A stretch of DNA of 64,000 bases from contig OX155961.1 of the NCBI GenBank assembly GCA_944548615.1, positions 31,450,204-31,514,203 on the forward strand, written 5' to 3'. Within the stretch, counting starts at the first letter, position 1. Each line of letters begins with the position of its first letter. The DNA comes from Micropterix aruncella (lineage: Eukaryota; Arthropoda; Insecta; Lepidoptera; Micropterigidae). This document shows, piece after piece, positions 21,726 to 34,223 of the stretch. Position numbers and translations under genes: made by a program. The notes under the pieces were generated by a model. The model was not told where the DNA came from, searched no databases, and saw only the letters and a program-made list of their open reading frames with translations.

Positions 21726-22114
21726 TACCTCGTAGGTTTTACAATAGAATAATAGAGGTATCTTAGAGATACGATATTATTTTTCATAATACATATATAC
21801 AAATATGAAAGGTATTGTAATATTTCCTCGAGGTCGTCTATATTATAAATATCGTGTATGATGAGCCGGTGTTTAACTCTACATTTTAATACTTTTGCTT
21901 ATCAATCTCGTATGGCAGGTTATTAAATAGTTTAAATACCAAATACACAAATGATATTTGGAGTTTACAAAAGGACTTTGGGAGATGCTATGTTAGCTTT
22001 GCTACGAGTATCGTGATCATGTACGTGCATGTCAAAAGTTAATAAAAGTAAAGAAGCCCAACAACGAGCGAATACTAATTTGGACAGAGGCATTTTACAT
22101 TTCTGGCACTGCGT

Positions 22115-22345
22115 GTGTTTGATTCCTTCTGCTCTTCCATGGCGGAAACTAAAGTGCAGAGTTTAATTAGCAGAGTAACTGAAAAATACATTAACAAGTG
22201 GCTCACGACGAGAATTAGACGTGAGTGCGAAGAAATGGTAACTCACATCACGACGGAGGCTATGATATTTGGTATATTTGTTACTTTATGGTATATGTTA
22301 TATTTAAAAAGGAATTATATTTTTATACCAAATAAACAAATTTAA
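22115..22345 (+). other. small open frame, function not recognised
   Basis: The 76-residue frame has a charged middle (TEKYINKWLTTRIRREC) and a hydrophobic C-terminal run (MIFGIFVTLWYMLYL) that could be a membrane segment. No family was recognised and the surrounding sequence is AT-rich repeat, so chance is likely. Confidence 0.12.
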
Positions 22346-22381
22346 AATGTGCATAATAATAAATGTTAGGCAGTCGTGTAA

Positions 22382-22707
22382 AAACATGACTGCCTAACAA
22401 AAAAGTGTGTGATGTGTTCAGGATTCATCTATGTATGTTTTTCTTTTCTTTATTTCACCATAACTTCTAAACGGCTAAACCGATTTAGACGTGTGTTATA
22501 TTGTTAGAATCGTTATGTTATCTTGAGGTAATTGCCTTAATCAAAATGTAAAGATGTCAATAAATTAACTGATTGAGCAATTAACTGAGTCTGATTGAAT
22601 TATGGAAATATTCAACTATTTATATGGATAAATACATAAACGAAGTAATATAACATAAGAAAAGTATAAATACAATAAATAGTTTACTTTCTGTAACGGC
22701 AGTCGTA
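22382..22707. mobile_element. MITE-like repeat with GGCAGTCGT ends
   Basis: The left end reads CATGACTGCCTAAC and the right end ACGGCAGTCGTAT, which are inverted relative to each other. Inside is GTGTGATGTGTTCAGGATTC, AAACGGCTAAACCGATTTAG and GTTAGAATCGTT. A second copy with the same ends is at 34179-36777. Just left of it, 22365-22395 forms a small hairpin of the same end word. Confidence 0.5.
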
Positions 22708-23089
22708 TTTTTTATTCTTTTTAATTTATTTACTTATTAACATATTTCATTTATTGGTGAATTTATTTGTTTATTCATTGATCATTTTTATTTGCTCATT
22801 TTTTGTATATTTAATATAATCAGTTAGTCAGTTATTTATTTAAATACACCTCTTTTAGTTTTTAAGAATGAATGAGTAATATGAATTTAATGAAAGAAGG
22901 AAAAGGATAAAAGTGAAGTCACAAAATTTTAAATACTAACCTCAGAATAGACATAAAATATAGTTGGGTGATAAAATCCACCCAATTATCATATAATTTG
23001 TTTCCTAAAAAAAAAAATATATCTCTTTTGTGTCAAAATCTTTATTAATTTTATTGGAATATTTTATAAAATAAAAATTAAATATAATA
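22708..23089. other. AT-rich spacer
   Basis: No feature recognised. Confidence 0.4.
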
Positions 23090-23420
23090 ATATATTACGA
23101 GTTAATAGAGCTTCACCCTAATCGTTTGATGTCGCTTCTAGTGCTTTCTGCTTCCCAGGCTCTGTGGCGTTTTGGCGTGCGCTGGGAGCTGGAAAAGCAG
23201 CTTGGCGCGCGCGGATGACGAGGACGAGTCGAACCATTTGCCCGTATAATCCGCTTTAATTTCGGGCAAACGCTCGGCGCTTCAGTGTAATTCCGACATT
23301 ACCGTAAAGTGACAGTCTGCCGACGTAAGATATTTGTCTCGGATGCAAATTAAACCGTTACGTAGTGCGCTGTAGTCGGCGCACGTTTCACCCCCCCCCC
23401 CCCTCCACACTCATCCACCC
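23090..23420. other. GC-rich island, unassigned
   Basis: Compared with neighbours this is CpG- and GC-rich (words such as GGCGCGCGCGG and GTCGGCGCACG) and single-copy in the window. It ends with a run of 13 C (23391-23403). It encodes no long frame. It could be part of a host regulatory region or an old element. Confidence 0.25.
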
Positions 23421-23764
23421 ATCCAATCCTCCATCCCCATGTCGTCCTCGTTGCCCTGTCCAAATCGGCGCATTCTTCGGACTCAGCCAAACCTAGTAAA
23501 CATAACAAATAATACACGCATCAATAAAGCCGAAACTATCCTAAATAATATGAAGAGTACATGAGAAGAACGAGAAGTGTCGCATCGTGAATGCAAAACT
23601 TAGATATTCGCGATTAAAGACTACAAGGTTCCATAAAAATAACCAGGGAATGAATAAAAATCTAGGAAAGGATTTTGATTTCGGAGATTTTAGTGGCTAG
23701 ATTCTCAAAAAAAACGTTAATAAGTCGCTAGCTATCGGTGACACAGGGCTCCGTCGATTTCCTT

Positions 23765-24385
23765 ATTGTAATTGCCTCTTCTTAAAAAGAAGCAGGATAT
23801 CAGGCACAAGTTGATGTATATCTATTATACCCTACTAGTTTCCTACTAGGCATGGTGGGCTATAACTCTCTTAAGTTGCGTAGAGAAATGCTCGCCATGG
23901 CCTACGTTTTCAAGCTGATTAGGGGAAGAGTTGATAATCCTAGCATGCTAGCGAAGGTTTGTCTCTTTGTCCCGGACAATTATAATCGTGCTCGCACTCA
24001 TAATCTATTTGCGGAGCCGTCCTCGCGCACCAACCTAAGTCGATGGAGTCTCCTTACACGAGCTTTGCGGCACATAAATGCGCTATGTTCGACAGCGCCA
24101 GACTTTGATATTTTTACAGCGAGCCCGCATCTCTTCAAGGTGTGGGCATTGCGCTACTTGTTTATGGCAGAATAATATAAACTGTTTTCACTCTTATGTA
24201 CTGTAAGTTTTTAAGTTTTTCTATTCTTAATGCCGGTATTTGTATTTAACACTTATTTAAACATGTTATGTATGTACTTGTAAGAATTCTATTATTTTTT
24301 TTATATTTATGTGTATATTGCATATCAACGGATTGGTAGAAACTGTAATGTTGATTTGTTTTGAAATAAATAAATAAATAAATAT
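23765..24385 (+). mobile_element. 5'-truncated LINE 3' end with AAATA tail
   Basis: It holds the last 100 or so codons of a LINE ORF2 (23852-24175), about 190 bp of 3' UTR and an AATAAATAAATAAATA tail ending at about 24385. Confidence 0.75.
23852..24175 (+). pseudogene. LINE ORF2 C-terminus
   Basis: The 107-residue frame reads LKLRREMLAMAYVFKLIRG, then VDNPSMLAKVCLFVP, then SSRTNLSRWSLLTRALRHIN and ends FDIFTASPHLFKVWALRYL. The pattern RR...L...FLYKLI.G..D.P.LL..+..VP...R......P..RTN....SPL.R.....N is the conserved C-terminus of jockey-group LINEs. No catalytic part is present. Confidence 0.75.
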
Positions 24386-24439
24386 CAGCGTAGCGTTACA
24401 CTGAATTTCATACTACTCTTTACTAAAGAGTTTAATACG

Positions 24440-24535
24440 TAACCACTATAGTCTAAGGCGTGATTTCAAATTGTACGGTTTCGGTATCGATTCCCGGCTT
24501 GGTCACTATTTTTCGTTGGGATAAAATTAAAGGAA
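24440..24535 (+). repeat. possible tRNA-derived SINE head (degraded)
   Basis: TATAGTCTAAGGCGTGATT, then CGGTTTCGGTATCGATTCCCGG and CTTGGTCACTATTT resemble a tRNA-like SINE: the GGT(A)TCGATTCC word matches a pol III B box with one insertion, and the upstream part sits about where an A box would. Both boxes are imperfect and no terminal repeat was seen. Confidence 0.35.
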
Positions 24536-25540
24536 TTTCATATCAATTTTGTCGATCGAACGCAATAACAAGACACTCACTTCCACACATTTTGCACGCA
24601 CGATACATACGAGCATAAACACTTCACAGTAGGATTGGTTGTAAAAGATTGTCCCATGATTAAAACTGTCACATAATTACAAACAATGATTGTGAAATTT
24701 CACAATAAATTGCAGAAACAAACAAACAATACCTAAATTAAATTTAGATGTGTTGCATTGCTTGAGACGCCTAAAACTGTACAACATTTCGAAATGATTC
24801 TATATCTATAGTGCGATAGTATTTTAATTACATTTTCCTCTGATTGTATGAAGAGTTAATGGTTTGTCTTCCCCTTTTTAATTAAATATTTCGAATGGTA
24901 GGTACGTAACCGGGCAGCTGAAGAATGTGTCCCCTCCGAAATTAATGAATTTTCAGAGCCACACAAATTCCTTCAGTTCATTGTGAACGCTGAAAAATTA
25001 TAAAGATTTCAATTTAGCGCTGGCACATAAACAAAACACTGTTGCAATGTAATTTACATCACTGAAGATTTTTTTTAAATCCTTAAAATTCTTTTTTAAA
25101 TCGACAAAGTACGTAAATTAAATTTATTCATTTTGTAATGTATGAAACCTTGTAGTAGAGTATAGTAACTCCACCATTTCCATCACCCGGACAGTTTTAA
25201 TGACTTGTATTCTTTTCTTCCCGGGTTTTAAATACAATATTGCACGACGACCTCTATGCTCACCAATCACCATTTTATCTTATTTATACTTTAGTGCCAT
25301 TATAGGTTTTATTATAGTTTTAGGAATGCGATTCTTCTTTGTAATTTTTATAGTTATTTTGATAATTTTAAATGTACCGATTTAATGCTCATTCTTATTT
25401 ACTTTAACCATTTTTTTATATATTCCCTATGTATGTTAGTATATAGGTGGGTGTTACGATTATTTAAATAAATCTATTTGTACGTCATTTTTATTTATTA
25501 TGATTATGGCTAACAATTTTATATTTTCAATTTTACAAGG
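24536..25540. other. AT-rich spacer
   Basis: No gene or repeat recognised. The frame at 25200-25385 is hydrophobic and AT-driven. Confidence 0.4.
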
Positions 25541-25544
25541 ATTG

Positions 25545-26105
25545 TCCAACTAATAAGGATGCGTTTTAAATTCTTTCACGAAATAGAATTCGCCGATTAT
25601 AACGCCCAAACTCACTTTTTTAAATGTCAATCTCTGAAGACGAGACGTACTCTTACAGATCTTCTCCTCATCAATTCACTCTTTACCCATAAACTCGACT
25701 GCCCTGATCTGCTCAGTAGTTTCCCGCTGAACGTTCCGTCGACCCACAGAACTCCTCGTTGTGATGTCTTCCGCCCGCCGCATTGTTCAACCAATAACGC
25801 TCTATTCTCGCCGGTGCCCCGTATAATGCACTCATATGAGACAATTGTAAATTGCTTTGATGGTATGCTTCTTAGTAAATCACAATTCAAGCAACTCGCC
25901 TCTGCAAAAATAACGGACTAAAAAAAACACCAAACTGAAATTAAAATAAAATATTTAAGGTATTAGAAGAGTATAACAAATAGGTAAATTATCAATAAGT
26001 AGAAAACGTTTTTAGATTTATATCAAATAACTTAATGTAATATTATCTCTAGTACGTAAGACTGATGTAAATCTGTTGTTTTTTCAAATAAAGAGAAAAA
26101 AAAAA
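25545..26105 (+). mobile_element. 5'-truncated LINE 3' end with poly-A
   Basis: It contains a C-terminal coding fragment (25559-25921), then 3' UTR, an AATAAAG signal-like word and a poly-A run at 26091-26103. Confidence 0.7.
25559..25921 (+). pseudogene. LINE ORF2 C-terminus
   Basis: The 120-residue frame shows KTRRTLTDLLLINSLFTHKLDCPDLLSS, then FPLNVPSTHRTPRCDVFRPP and a final MHSYETIVNCFDGMLLSKSQF segment. It has the RR...LL..L....VD.P.LLS...F.VP...TR....F..P pattern of the jockey-group C-terminus but differs in sequence from the fragment at 23852. It is truncated upstream. Confidence 0.65.
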
Positions 26106-26629
26106 TATGGATTTAATATAACTATTACTTTATAAATTATTTCAAATTTATTATGTTCTTTTCTTCATTTAGTTTTTATATAGGTTATACGTATATCTAG
26201 TAAAAAAAATTATGCCCGCCTTAGAACAGGCTTAGAACGCCTAGTTAGGTTCCATTGAAATTAAATCACTGGCAACAGTTTTTGGCATATCATTTTATCA
26301 GTTCTTGCTTTTGAGTTTTTGTCAATGATATTTTAATTGTAAATGTTGTCCATTTTATGAGCCAATTAGTCAACTATAAAGATACAATATATTTTTTTCA
26401 ATAAACAACTAAAGAAAAAAGAAACAAAATAATAATATACCAAAAAATTGTATCTATAAAAGAAGTAAATAAAAGAAACTATTAAATAGCTGGTAAAAAA
26501 TCGATATGCTAGAATTCTTGAAAAACTGATTTAATTATCTACTTAAGTAAGGCAATACGAATAATTGCATATTTTTTGACTTGGCGAACTTTATTAGTTA
26601 TATCACTATGACGTTTCAAAAACAAACAA
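26106..26629. other. AT-rich sequence with a LINE-UTR motif at 26217-26250
   Basis: Only the CCTTAGAACAGGCTTAG ... CCTAGTTAGG block, shared with 7861 and 36243, was recognised. Confidence 0.35.
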
Positions 26630-26760
26630 AAAAATCGGTTGGATCCCCCGCTAGACTTTCTCGGCAAGCAGGCAAGTCCCCCCTTGCCGTGTGCCCATCC
26701 CCCAACCTCCCCCCAACCCTATTTAAATAATAATAAAAAAACGCCTGTTTGGCCAAGTTA
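26630..26760. repeat. C-rich repeat fragment
   Basis: ATCGGTTGGATCCCCCGC...CGGCAAGCAGGCAAG followed by C-rich sequence recurs in diverged form at 5998, 42395 and 47180. At 47.2 kb it lies upstream of the LINE-UTR repeat, so it may belong to the same element. Confidence 0.45.
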
Positions 26761-26880
26761 TTGCTATAATCCTTTTATATGAATCACACCGCTTACTCTA
26801 ATCATCAGGAGTGTATGTTTCAAATTTGAAATCAATCCGCTGAGGTCACCTTCCCTTAAAAACGATCCTTTGGCTAACCA

Positions 26881-27414
26881 ATTGCCCCCTTTCTATGAAT
26901 ATAACCGCTCACTTGACCCCTCAAGAGTCTACGTCTTTATGATCACTTTCTATGAACTACACCGTTTATTGACACTTCAGGAGTCTTCTTTTTCTCCGTC
27001 GTCCCCTCATTACTGAGGATCGTGGCCATTAGACAACAGTTTGCCTACGAGGCTCCTTCACGTCGACCTGTCTTCTGCATGGCGGGTCGCAGACTGTATT
27101 GACCCTTTTGTAACTTCTTTGATGAGGTCGTTCCATCTGGCCGGTGATCTGCCTCTGCTTGTTCTTTCCTCCACTTGTCCCCCGGAAAGTATTTTCTCCA
27201 GATTCTCTGGGTTTCTCCTGGCAACATTGCCGAAGAACTGGAGGACCCTTCTCATGCATACGGTGGAGAGACTCGCTTGGATGCCGAGTTCTTCCAGGAC
27301 AGATTTGTTGGTGCGGCGTGCTGTCCATGGGATTCCTAACATTTTACGCCAACACCACATCTCCAGTGCATCGATTTTGGTGCGTATACCAGCCTTCAGG
27401 GATCTACGTTTCAA
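26881..27414 (-). mobile_element. LINE 3' end, RTE-like, copy 2
   Basis: The sequence is nearly identical to 1963-2415 through the coding tail and 3' UTR but extends further 5'. It reaches the WTARRTNKSVLEELG part of the polyprotein and stops at about 27414. Confidence 0.75.
27058..27414 (-). pseudogene. RTE-like LINE ORF C-terminus
   Basis: The 118-residue frame reads GIRTKIDALEMWCWRKMLG, IPWTARRTNKSVLEELG, then CMRRVLQFFGNVARR and ARWNDLIKEVTKGS. This is the well-known tail of RTE-type LINE proteins (ALEMWCWRRML.I.W..R.TN..VL...R....FGH.AR). RT motifs are missing because of 5' truncation. The last codons into the 3' UTR are frameshifted. Confidence 0.8.
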
Positions 27415-27419
27415 ATTTC

Positions 27420-27840
27420 AAATAAATCACCCAAGGTCATTATCGCTTAAAAACGGCCCGTTGGCCATCCGATTACATTGGCCCCTTTCTATGATTCACA
27501 CTGCATGCTTCACAATTTCATATTATGATTACAGCCCACCAAGGCACCTCTGTACCGAATTTAAAGTCTCTAAGTCCAGTATTTCGAGATTGAAGTAACA
27601 CTAGCACGCTATCTAGTGAACCGATTTCAACCACGATTTTAACTCTTGCCATGACCCAACGATTTTAACTCTTACCATGACCCAACGATTTTAACTCTTG
27701 CCATGACCCAAAATGCCAAATTACAGCTCAATCGGATGAAGCGTTCATGCGCAAACGTGGAGGAATACACACACATATACAGAGAGATACACAGAAGTGC
27801 GTTTACAATACTTTACCTCCTAGTCGGTTAGTAGGTCGGT
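27420..27840. repeat. LINE 3'-UTR-type repeat
   Basis: It carries CACCAAGGCACCTCTGTACC, AGTATTTCGAGATTGAAG, CACTAGCACGC, AATTACAGCTCAATCGGATG, a (CA)n part and CAATACTTTACCTCCTAG in the family order. It includes a local triplication of CGATTTTAACTCTT(A/G)CCATGACCCAA at 27636-27710. Confidence 0.6.
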
Positions 27841-28365
27841 AAAGTAAAGTACATATCATAATTTAACAAATTTACTTATATTTTCTCCTTAAGAATTAAA
27901 CTTTACATTCTATTCAATTTAAACATTCAGTGCTTTCTTGCCGAATTATTCGGGAGCGCTTTTTAAAGTTATAAAATGAGAGTCTCAGCTCCTGAAATCT
28001 CGGGCCAACCGACACCACAATAAGTCTAACCTCGTATTTCATATTCCACGTTATTTCCTGAACGAAACGACATCCGTTACGTCGGCGACGTCGCTCCCGT
28101 TGTAAACATTAAAAGTGCCGCCGTAACCTTTAGCCGGATCGTAAAAAAAATCGCCAGCATGCAGACTGCAAATTTACCCAACGTTGTAAACTTTTAGCTT
28201 TGTAAATATACGACTTTCTACATGTGACAAATGCAAGAAGTTGGCAAGCCTTTTAACCTTTAATCAAGCGTTATAGCCGCGGCTCACCATGTTGCAAAGT
28301 ATTTTTAGTTGTGGCCCTTCTTCATCGTGATATCATAGATTATATATGATATAGGGAGGGCGGTG
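27841..28365. other. spacer without recognised feature
   Basis: No gene recognised. Moderately CG-rich at 28000-28160. Confidence 0.35.
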
Positions 28366-28401
28366 TCGACTGAAACGGGCGAACCCGTCACCCCAGGCTG
28401 G

Positions 28402-28409
<8 letters not shown>
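28366..28409 (-). mobile_element. family X 3' end, split from its body by a Penelope-like insertion
   Basis: TGTCGACTGAAACGGGCGAA then CCCGTCACCCCAGGCTGG and TATA is the constant 3' end of family X (sense minus). It stops at an (AT)n run, and the expected continuation AGATCGTTCTTTCAGCCGTG appears only at 31122, beyond the Penelope-like element. Confidence 0.8.

Positions 28410-28477
<68 letters not shown>
28407..28477. repeat. (AT)n microsatellite, left of Penelope-like element
   Basis: About 70 bp of uninterrupted AT dinucleotide. Confidence 0.95.
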
Positions 28478-28480
<3 letters not shown>

Positions 28481-29478
28481 TCAAATTGAAATTATGTTAA
28501 TCACTAAATAAATGAAATGATAAAATAATGAAAGGGCACTTATCTGGTCTGTGGTGACCAGGAGTGACTCCACGCCTTCTTCTTCTCCTCACTCAGTGTT
28601 TGCTGGTGCTTCCTGCTGTGGCACTAGAACTCTATCAAAATGGCAGTCTTTCACAGCGGCACACAACAATGCGAGACGAGAATGAATGCTGGAAAATAAT
28701 AGGCGATTAGTGTTTCTTAAATATTAATGATTTTTATAAAATGTATATCAATATTTCGGCTCAGCCGTCGTCAAGATATGTGACATTTCTGAAATCGAAC
28801 AATTCGTTGAAAATTTAAATTCAAGGAATCGAACAAAAAGAAATGGATTAATAATATTTTACACGATTTAGTTAAGGTACCGAAACCAACCGTGCAAAAC
28901 GTTATTTTAAAATGAATGATAAAAATTAAAATAAAAAGCATTTGATGATTATGATAATATGATAAACCTTATTAATTTTGCCTATTGAGACCGGAACCTT
29001 TGCAAGCGCCTAAAATATAAATATAAGCCAATTCCCAAGATTTGACGTCCCTTTCTTGTGCATTATCACCAAGGCATTTTATTATTTTAACTTTAAAACA
29101 TTGATCAAAAGATAAATTATGTGCCCTGGCATGCAAAGATATTGGGAGTTGGCTTTCATTTCCTACACTAGCCCTATGATTATTTAGTCTAATATTAAGT
29201 GGTGTTGTTGTTTCACCGATATAAAAGGCATCACAAGTCCTGCACAGAAGTTGATATACTATATTTTTTGAAATACAACTGCAATGAAAGGGAACTCTGT
29301 AACTATTAGTAGTATTTGGACTGGTAAAAAAAGGACTTAGATCTAACAGAGGACAAGTTTTACAACGTGGACGACAACAAGGTTGAAGACCATAAGTATT
29401 ATTACCAATAGAGAAATTTTGATTATTTTTTGTTTTGTTTAATATTGATCTAATATTAGGTGGTCTGCGGAAAGATAA
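28478..29478 (-). repeat. left inverted arm of Penelope-like element
   Basis: Reverse complement of 29950-30950. It encodes on the minus strand the same GIY-YIG domain and 3' UTR. It ends at CTGCGGAAAGATAA, where the sequence switches to the RT of the plus strand. Confidence 0.85.
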
Positions 29479-29714
29479 ATTATTGATATTTTAAAGAATA
29501 CTGTAATTCCAAAGTCAGACGACCTATTATTTGTTACTATTGACGCCATATCCCTGTATACCAATATTCCTCATAATTTAGGATTGGAAGCAATTTCTTA
29601 TTTTCTTGATGAGAGACCTCATCCTCAAATACCTTCTACGGATTTTCTTTGCAAATTAGCCGAGTTTGTCTTAACGTGTAATGCTTTCTCCTTTGAAGAT
29701 GAATTTTATCTTCA

Positions 29715-29914
29715 NNNNNNNNNNNNNNNNNNNNNNNNNNNNNNNNNNNNNNNNNNNNNNNNNNNNNNNNNNNNNNNNNNNNNNNNNNNNNNNNNNNNNN
29801 NNNNNNNNNNNNNNNNNNNNNNNNNNNNNNNNNNNNNNNNNNNNNNNNNNNNNNNNNNNNNNNNNNNNNNNNNNNNNNNNNNNNNNNNNNNNNNNNNNNN
29901 NNNNNNNNNNNNNN
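29715..29914. other. assembly gap of 200 N
   Basis: Exactly 200 unknown bases. A round size suggests an arbitrary gap length. It lies between two 1-kb inverted arms, which would be hard to assemble. Confidence 0.95.
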
Positions 29915-29949
29915 CATCCACTAAGGATCTCTTAGATTCACCGCCAATT

Positions 29950-31790
<1,841 letters not shown>

Positions 31791-31796
31791 TACGCG

Positions 31797-31930
31797 ACTC
31801 TATAGAAATATTTGGTATCCATTCTGTGCCGGCGAAATGCAGGTGGCGTTGATCGTATTGCAGGCCAAATTAATGGCAATTTATTTGGCCATCTATAATA
31901 AGATTGATAATGAATGTTTTTTATAAAGTA
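31797..31930 (+). repeat. repeat with GCCGGCGAAATG core, uninterrupted copy
   Basis: The reference copy for comparison with 8030-8185 plus 11855-11920. It abuts a family X copy in the same orientation. Confidence 0.6.
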
Positions 31931-32619
31931 CTGATTCGGGAGGCGGGAGCTAATTGGCCCTATCGAAGTTTGGCAACTAAGACCCATGTGTTAGGGTAGG
32001 CCCAACTCACGGGTCAACACCCATCCGGTATCCTCCATGCAGAAGTGAAAGCCAGGGTAGGACGCTGGCCGGCCGGCCACTCTCCCCTAGAAGTCAACAT
32101 TCGGGCGCTCCTGGACGGTTTACGAACCGTGCGGCGTCAGCTGATCAATTGTTTATTCCGACTAAAAGCCGAGGTCGTATGGAAAAAGTAATGTTTCTTA
32201 TAGAGCGGGGCCGCGGGGGAAGTTGTCAACCTTATGGCAAACTGCTCTTTGAACGACCATTCGGCCACCCGATCCCGGGTGAATAAGCCGGGCAAAGGAT
32301 GCCGTGGTCCGCGATAGGCTCGGTAGACACCATATCACCGCTTCATAAGGGAGAGGAACGCGCAAGCGACCTCGATCCCGTAACCAGTCGTGAGGCAGGA
32401 TGTATCCTGAAGGCTAATTCCAGACGGGGATATCCTTTCAAACTGGTAGTCAGGGAACAAGGCTGCCCGCTGCGTACCATTCCCGGTGGATCGCCGTAAG
32501 GCGTTTGCCTCTGATGGGCGGGTGGCGTAACTAGACAGTGGATTGTTTATCGTCCCAAGTCTTCTGCGCTCGAAACTTCCTGAGGCGACGGGTTAGCCCG
32601 TTGTAGTTGGCAGCTCTAG
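31931..32619 (+). mobile_element. family X retroposon, full length, first of two in tandem
   Basis: It begins TGATTCGGGAGGCGGG, continues with GCTAATTGGCCC, AACTCACGGGTCAACACCC, CTCCTGGACGGTTTACG, CCGTGGTCCGCGATAGG and GCGACCTCGATCCCGTAAC and ends GGCGACGGGTTAGCCCGTTG then TAGTTGGCAGCTCTAG. The next copy begins with the same TTGATTCGGGAGGCGGG, giving a direct 16-bp repeat on both sides of this copy. Confidence 0.85.
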
Positions 32620-33290
32620 TTGATTCGGGAGGCGGGTGCTAATAGGCCCAATGCATCTGGACAACTAAGACCCTTGTGTTAGTGTCGACCTAACTCCTAG
32701 GTCAGCACTTATCCGGTAGCCTCCACGCAGAAGTGCAAGCTTGGATAGTGGCTGCGGGCCAGTTCCCCGGAAAATCGCCCTTTGGACGCTCCTGGACGGT
32801 TTGTGCACCGCGCGGCGTCAGCCAATCGACTATGAATTCAGAGTGTTAACCAGGGGCGTCTAGAAACAGCTTTGTTACATATATAGCGGGGGTAGTTGTT
32901 AACATTACGGCAACTGCTCTAGAAACGACCAATCGGCTACCCGCTACCCGATACTGGGTGAACAGCCGGAAAAGGATGTCGTGGTCCGCGATATATTCGG
33001 TAAACACCGAATCACCGCTACGTAAGGGAGAGGACCGCGTAAGTGACCTCGAACCCGTAACTAGTCGGGAGAGCGGAGAAATCTGGCCTTAACTGGAAGT
33101 AAAGGCGCGAGTGTCGGCACGCAGTGTGCATACCTGGTTTCTCGCCGTAAGGCGATGGTCTCTAACAGGACAGTGTGGGCAGGACAGTGCGCTGTTTCGT
33201 CCCAAGTCTTCTACGCTCACTGCACGGGGGGCAGAACGATCAAATATCGTTAAAGCTTCCTGAGGTGACAGGTTCACCCGTTGTAGTTGA
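32620..33290 (+). mobile_element. family X retroposon, full length, second in tandem
   Basis: Same order of landmarks as the first, with about 20 percent substitutions, ending CAGGTTCACCCGTTGTAGTTGACACCGC. Either a dimeric insertion or two independent insertions at one place. Confidence 0.85.
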
Positions 33291-34178
33291 CACCGCTAAG
33301 TCACTTGCTAACTTATAAAACAAAATCAAGATTGGCACTACAACTTGATTTTAGTATTATCTTTCGAAAGATAGTAAAATTAGTCATGAATAATTTAGTA
33401 ATTTATTTATCACTGAATTGAAAAATTAATAAATTAAGCGAATTTTCGATTTGGCAAAATGTTACACTCTCACTAAACGACAAAAATGAAACGTATTTCT
33501 ATTTTTCCATGTCAAAAAACTAATAAGGCATATGTAGTTGTATGTTCTCACACGTGTATTCTCTTTGTATCGGGTGTTACATTGCCGGCCCGCCGCAGTG
33601 TTAGCATGCTAACACTACACTACGGCCATTACCCGTAACATATACAACATATAAAGTAATAGGACACGACCAGCTAACGTATTTATTCTGTTTGTTTCGT
33701 GTTTTTTTGTACTTATTAGTAATTTAATAATTAATCAAATAATGCAGTCATGAGTATTAAATAAGCCTTCTCCTTTGTCGCCCGTCTTAAAGTAAGAGCC
33801 ACGCTTTTCCAGTCGGCTGGACTCGCTTGAAATCAATAGAGGGCGCTGGGTGTTGGCTATTATCCTGTCTCAGATTTCATTAGACGGCATTGTCGGTGTC
33901 GGGAGCTAAACAGGTCGGCCACTGCGGATGATTGATGACATAAGCCTTGCGCTGGCGTCGCGCCGCGTCGCGCAACCATCGGCAGCCGCCCATTATCTGT
34001 CTCCTGACGCCTGACAGCCCCCCTCCCCCACATGAAAGCCCCCCCCCCCCTCCACCCTGTCAGTCTGACGCCACCAATTCGTGTCGTCGGGTCTTGATCC
34101 CGTAGCTTTTTGGCCACCAATACGGCCGTTCTAACGCGTATATTCACAATAACACTAATGTCGCAACATGAACATGCA
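33291..34178. other. single-copy spacer, partly GC-rich
   Basis: AT-rich until 33570, then a GC-rich part with a perfect 20-bp palindrome (33597-33616), CpG-rich words around 33955-33985 and two C runs (34017-34051). No gene recognised on either strand. Confidence 0.35.
33597..33616. promoter_or_regulatory. perfect 20-bp palindrome, possible protein binding site
   Basis: AGTGTTAGCATGCTAACACT equals its own reverse complement. It stands between GC-rich segments. A binding role is only a guess. Confidence 0.3.
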
Positions 34179-34223
34179 TTGTTGTCACACGACTGCCCGA
34201 CAAAAAAGGAGTGTGATGTGTTT

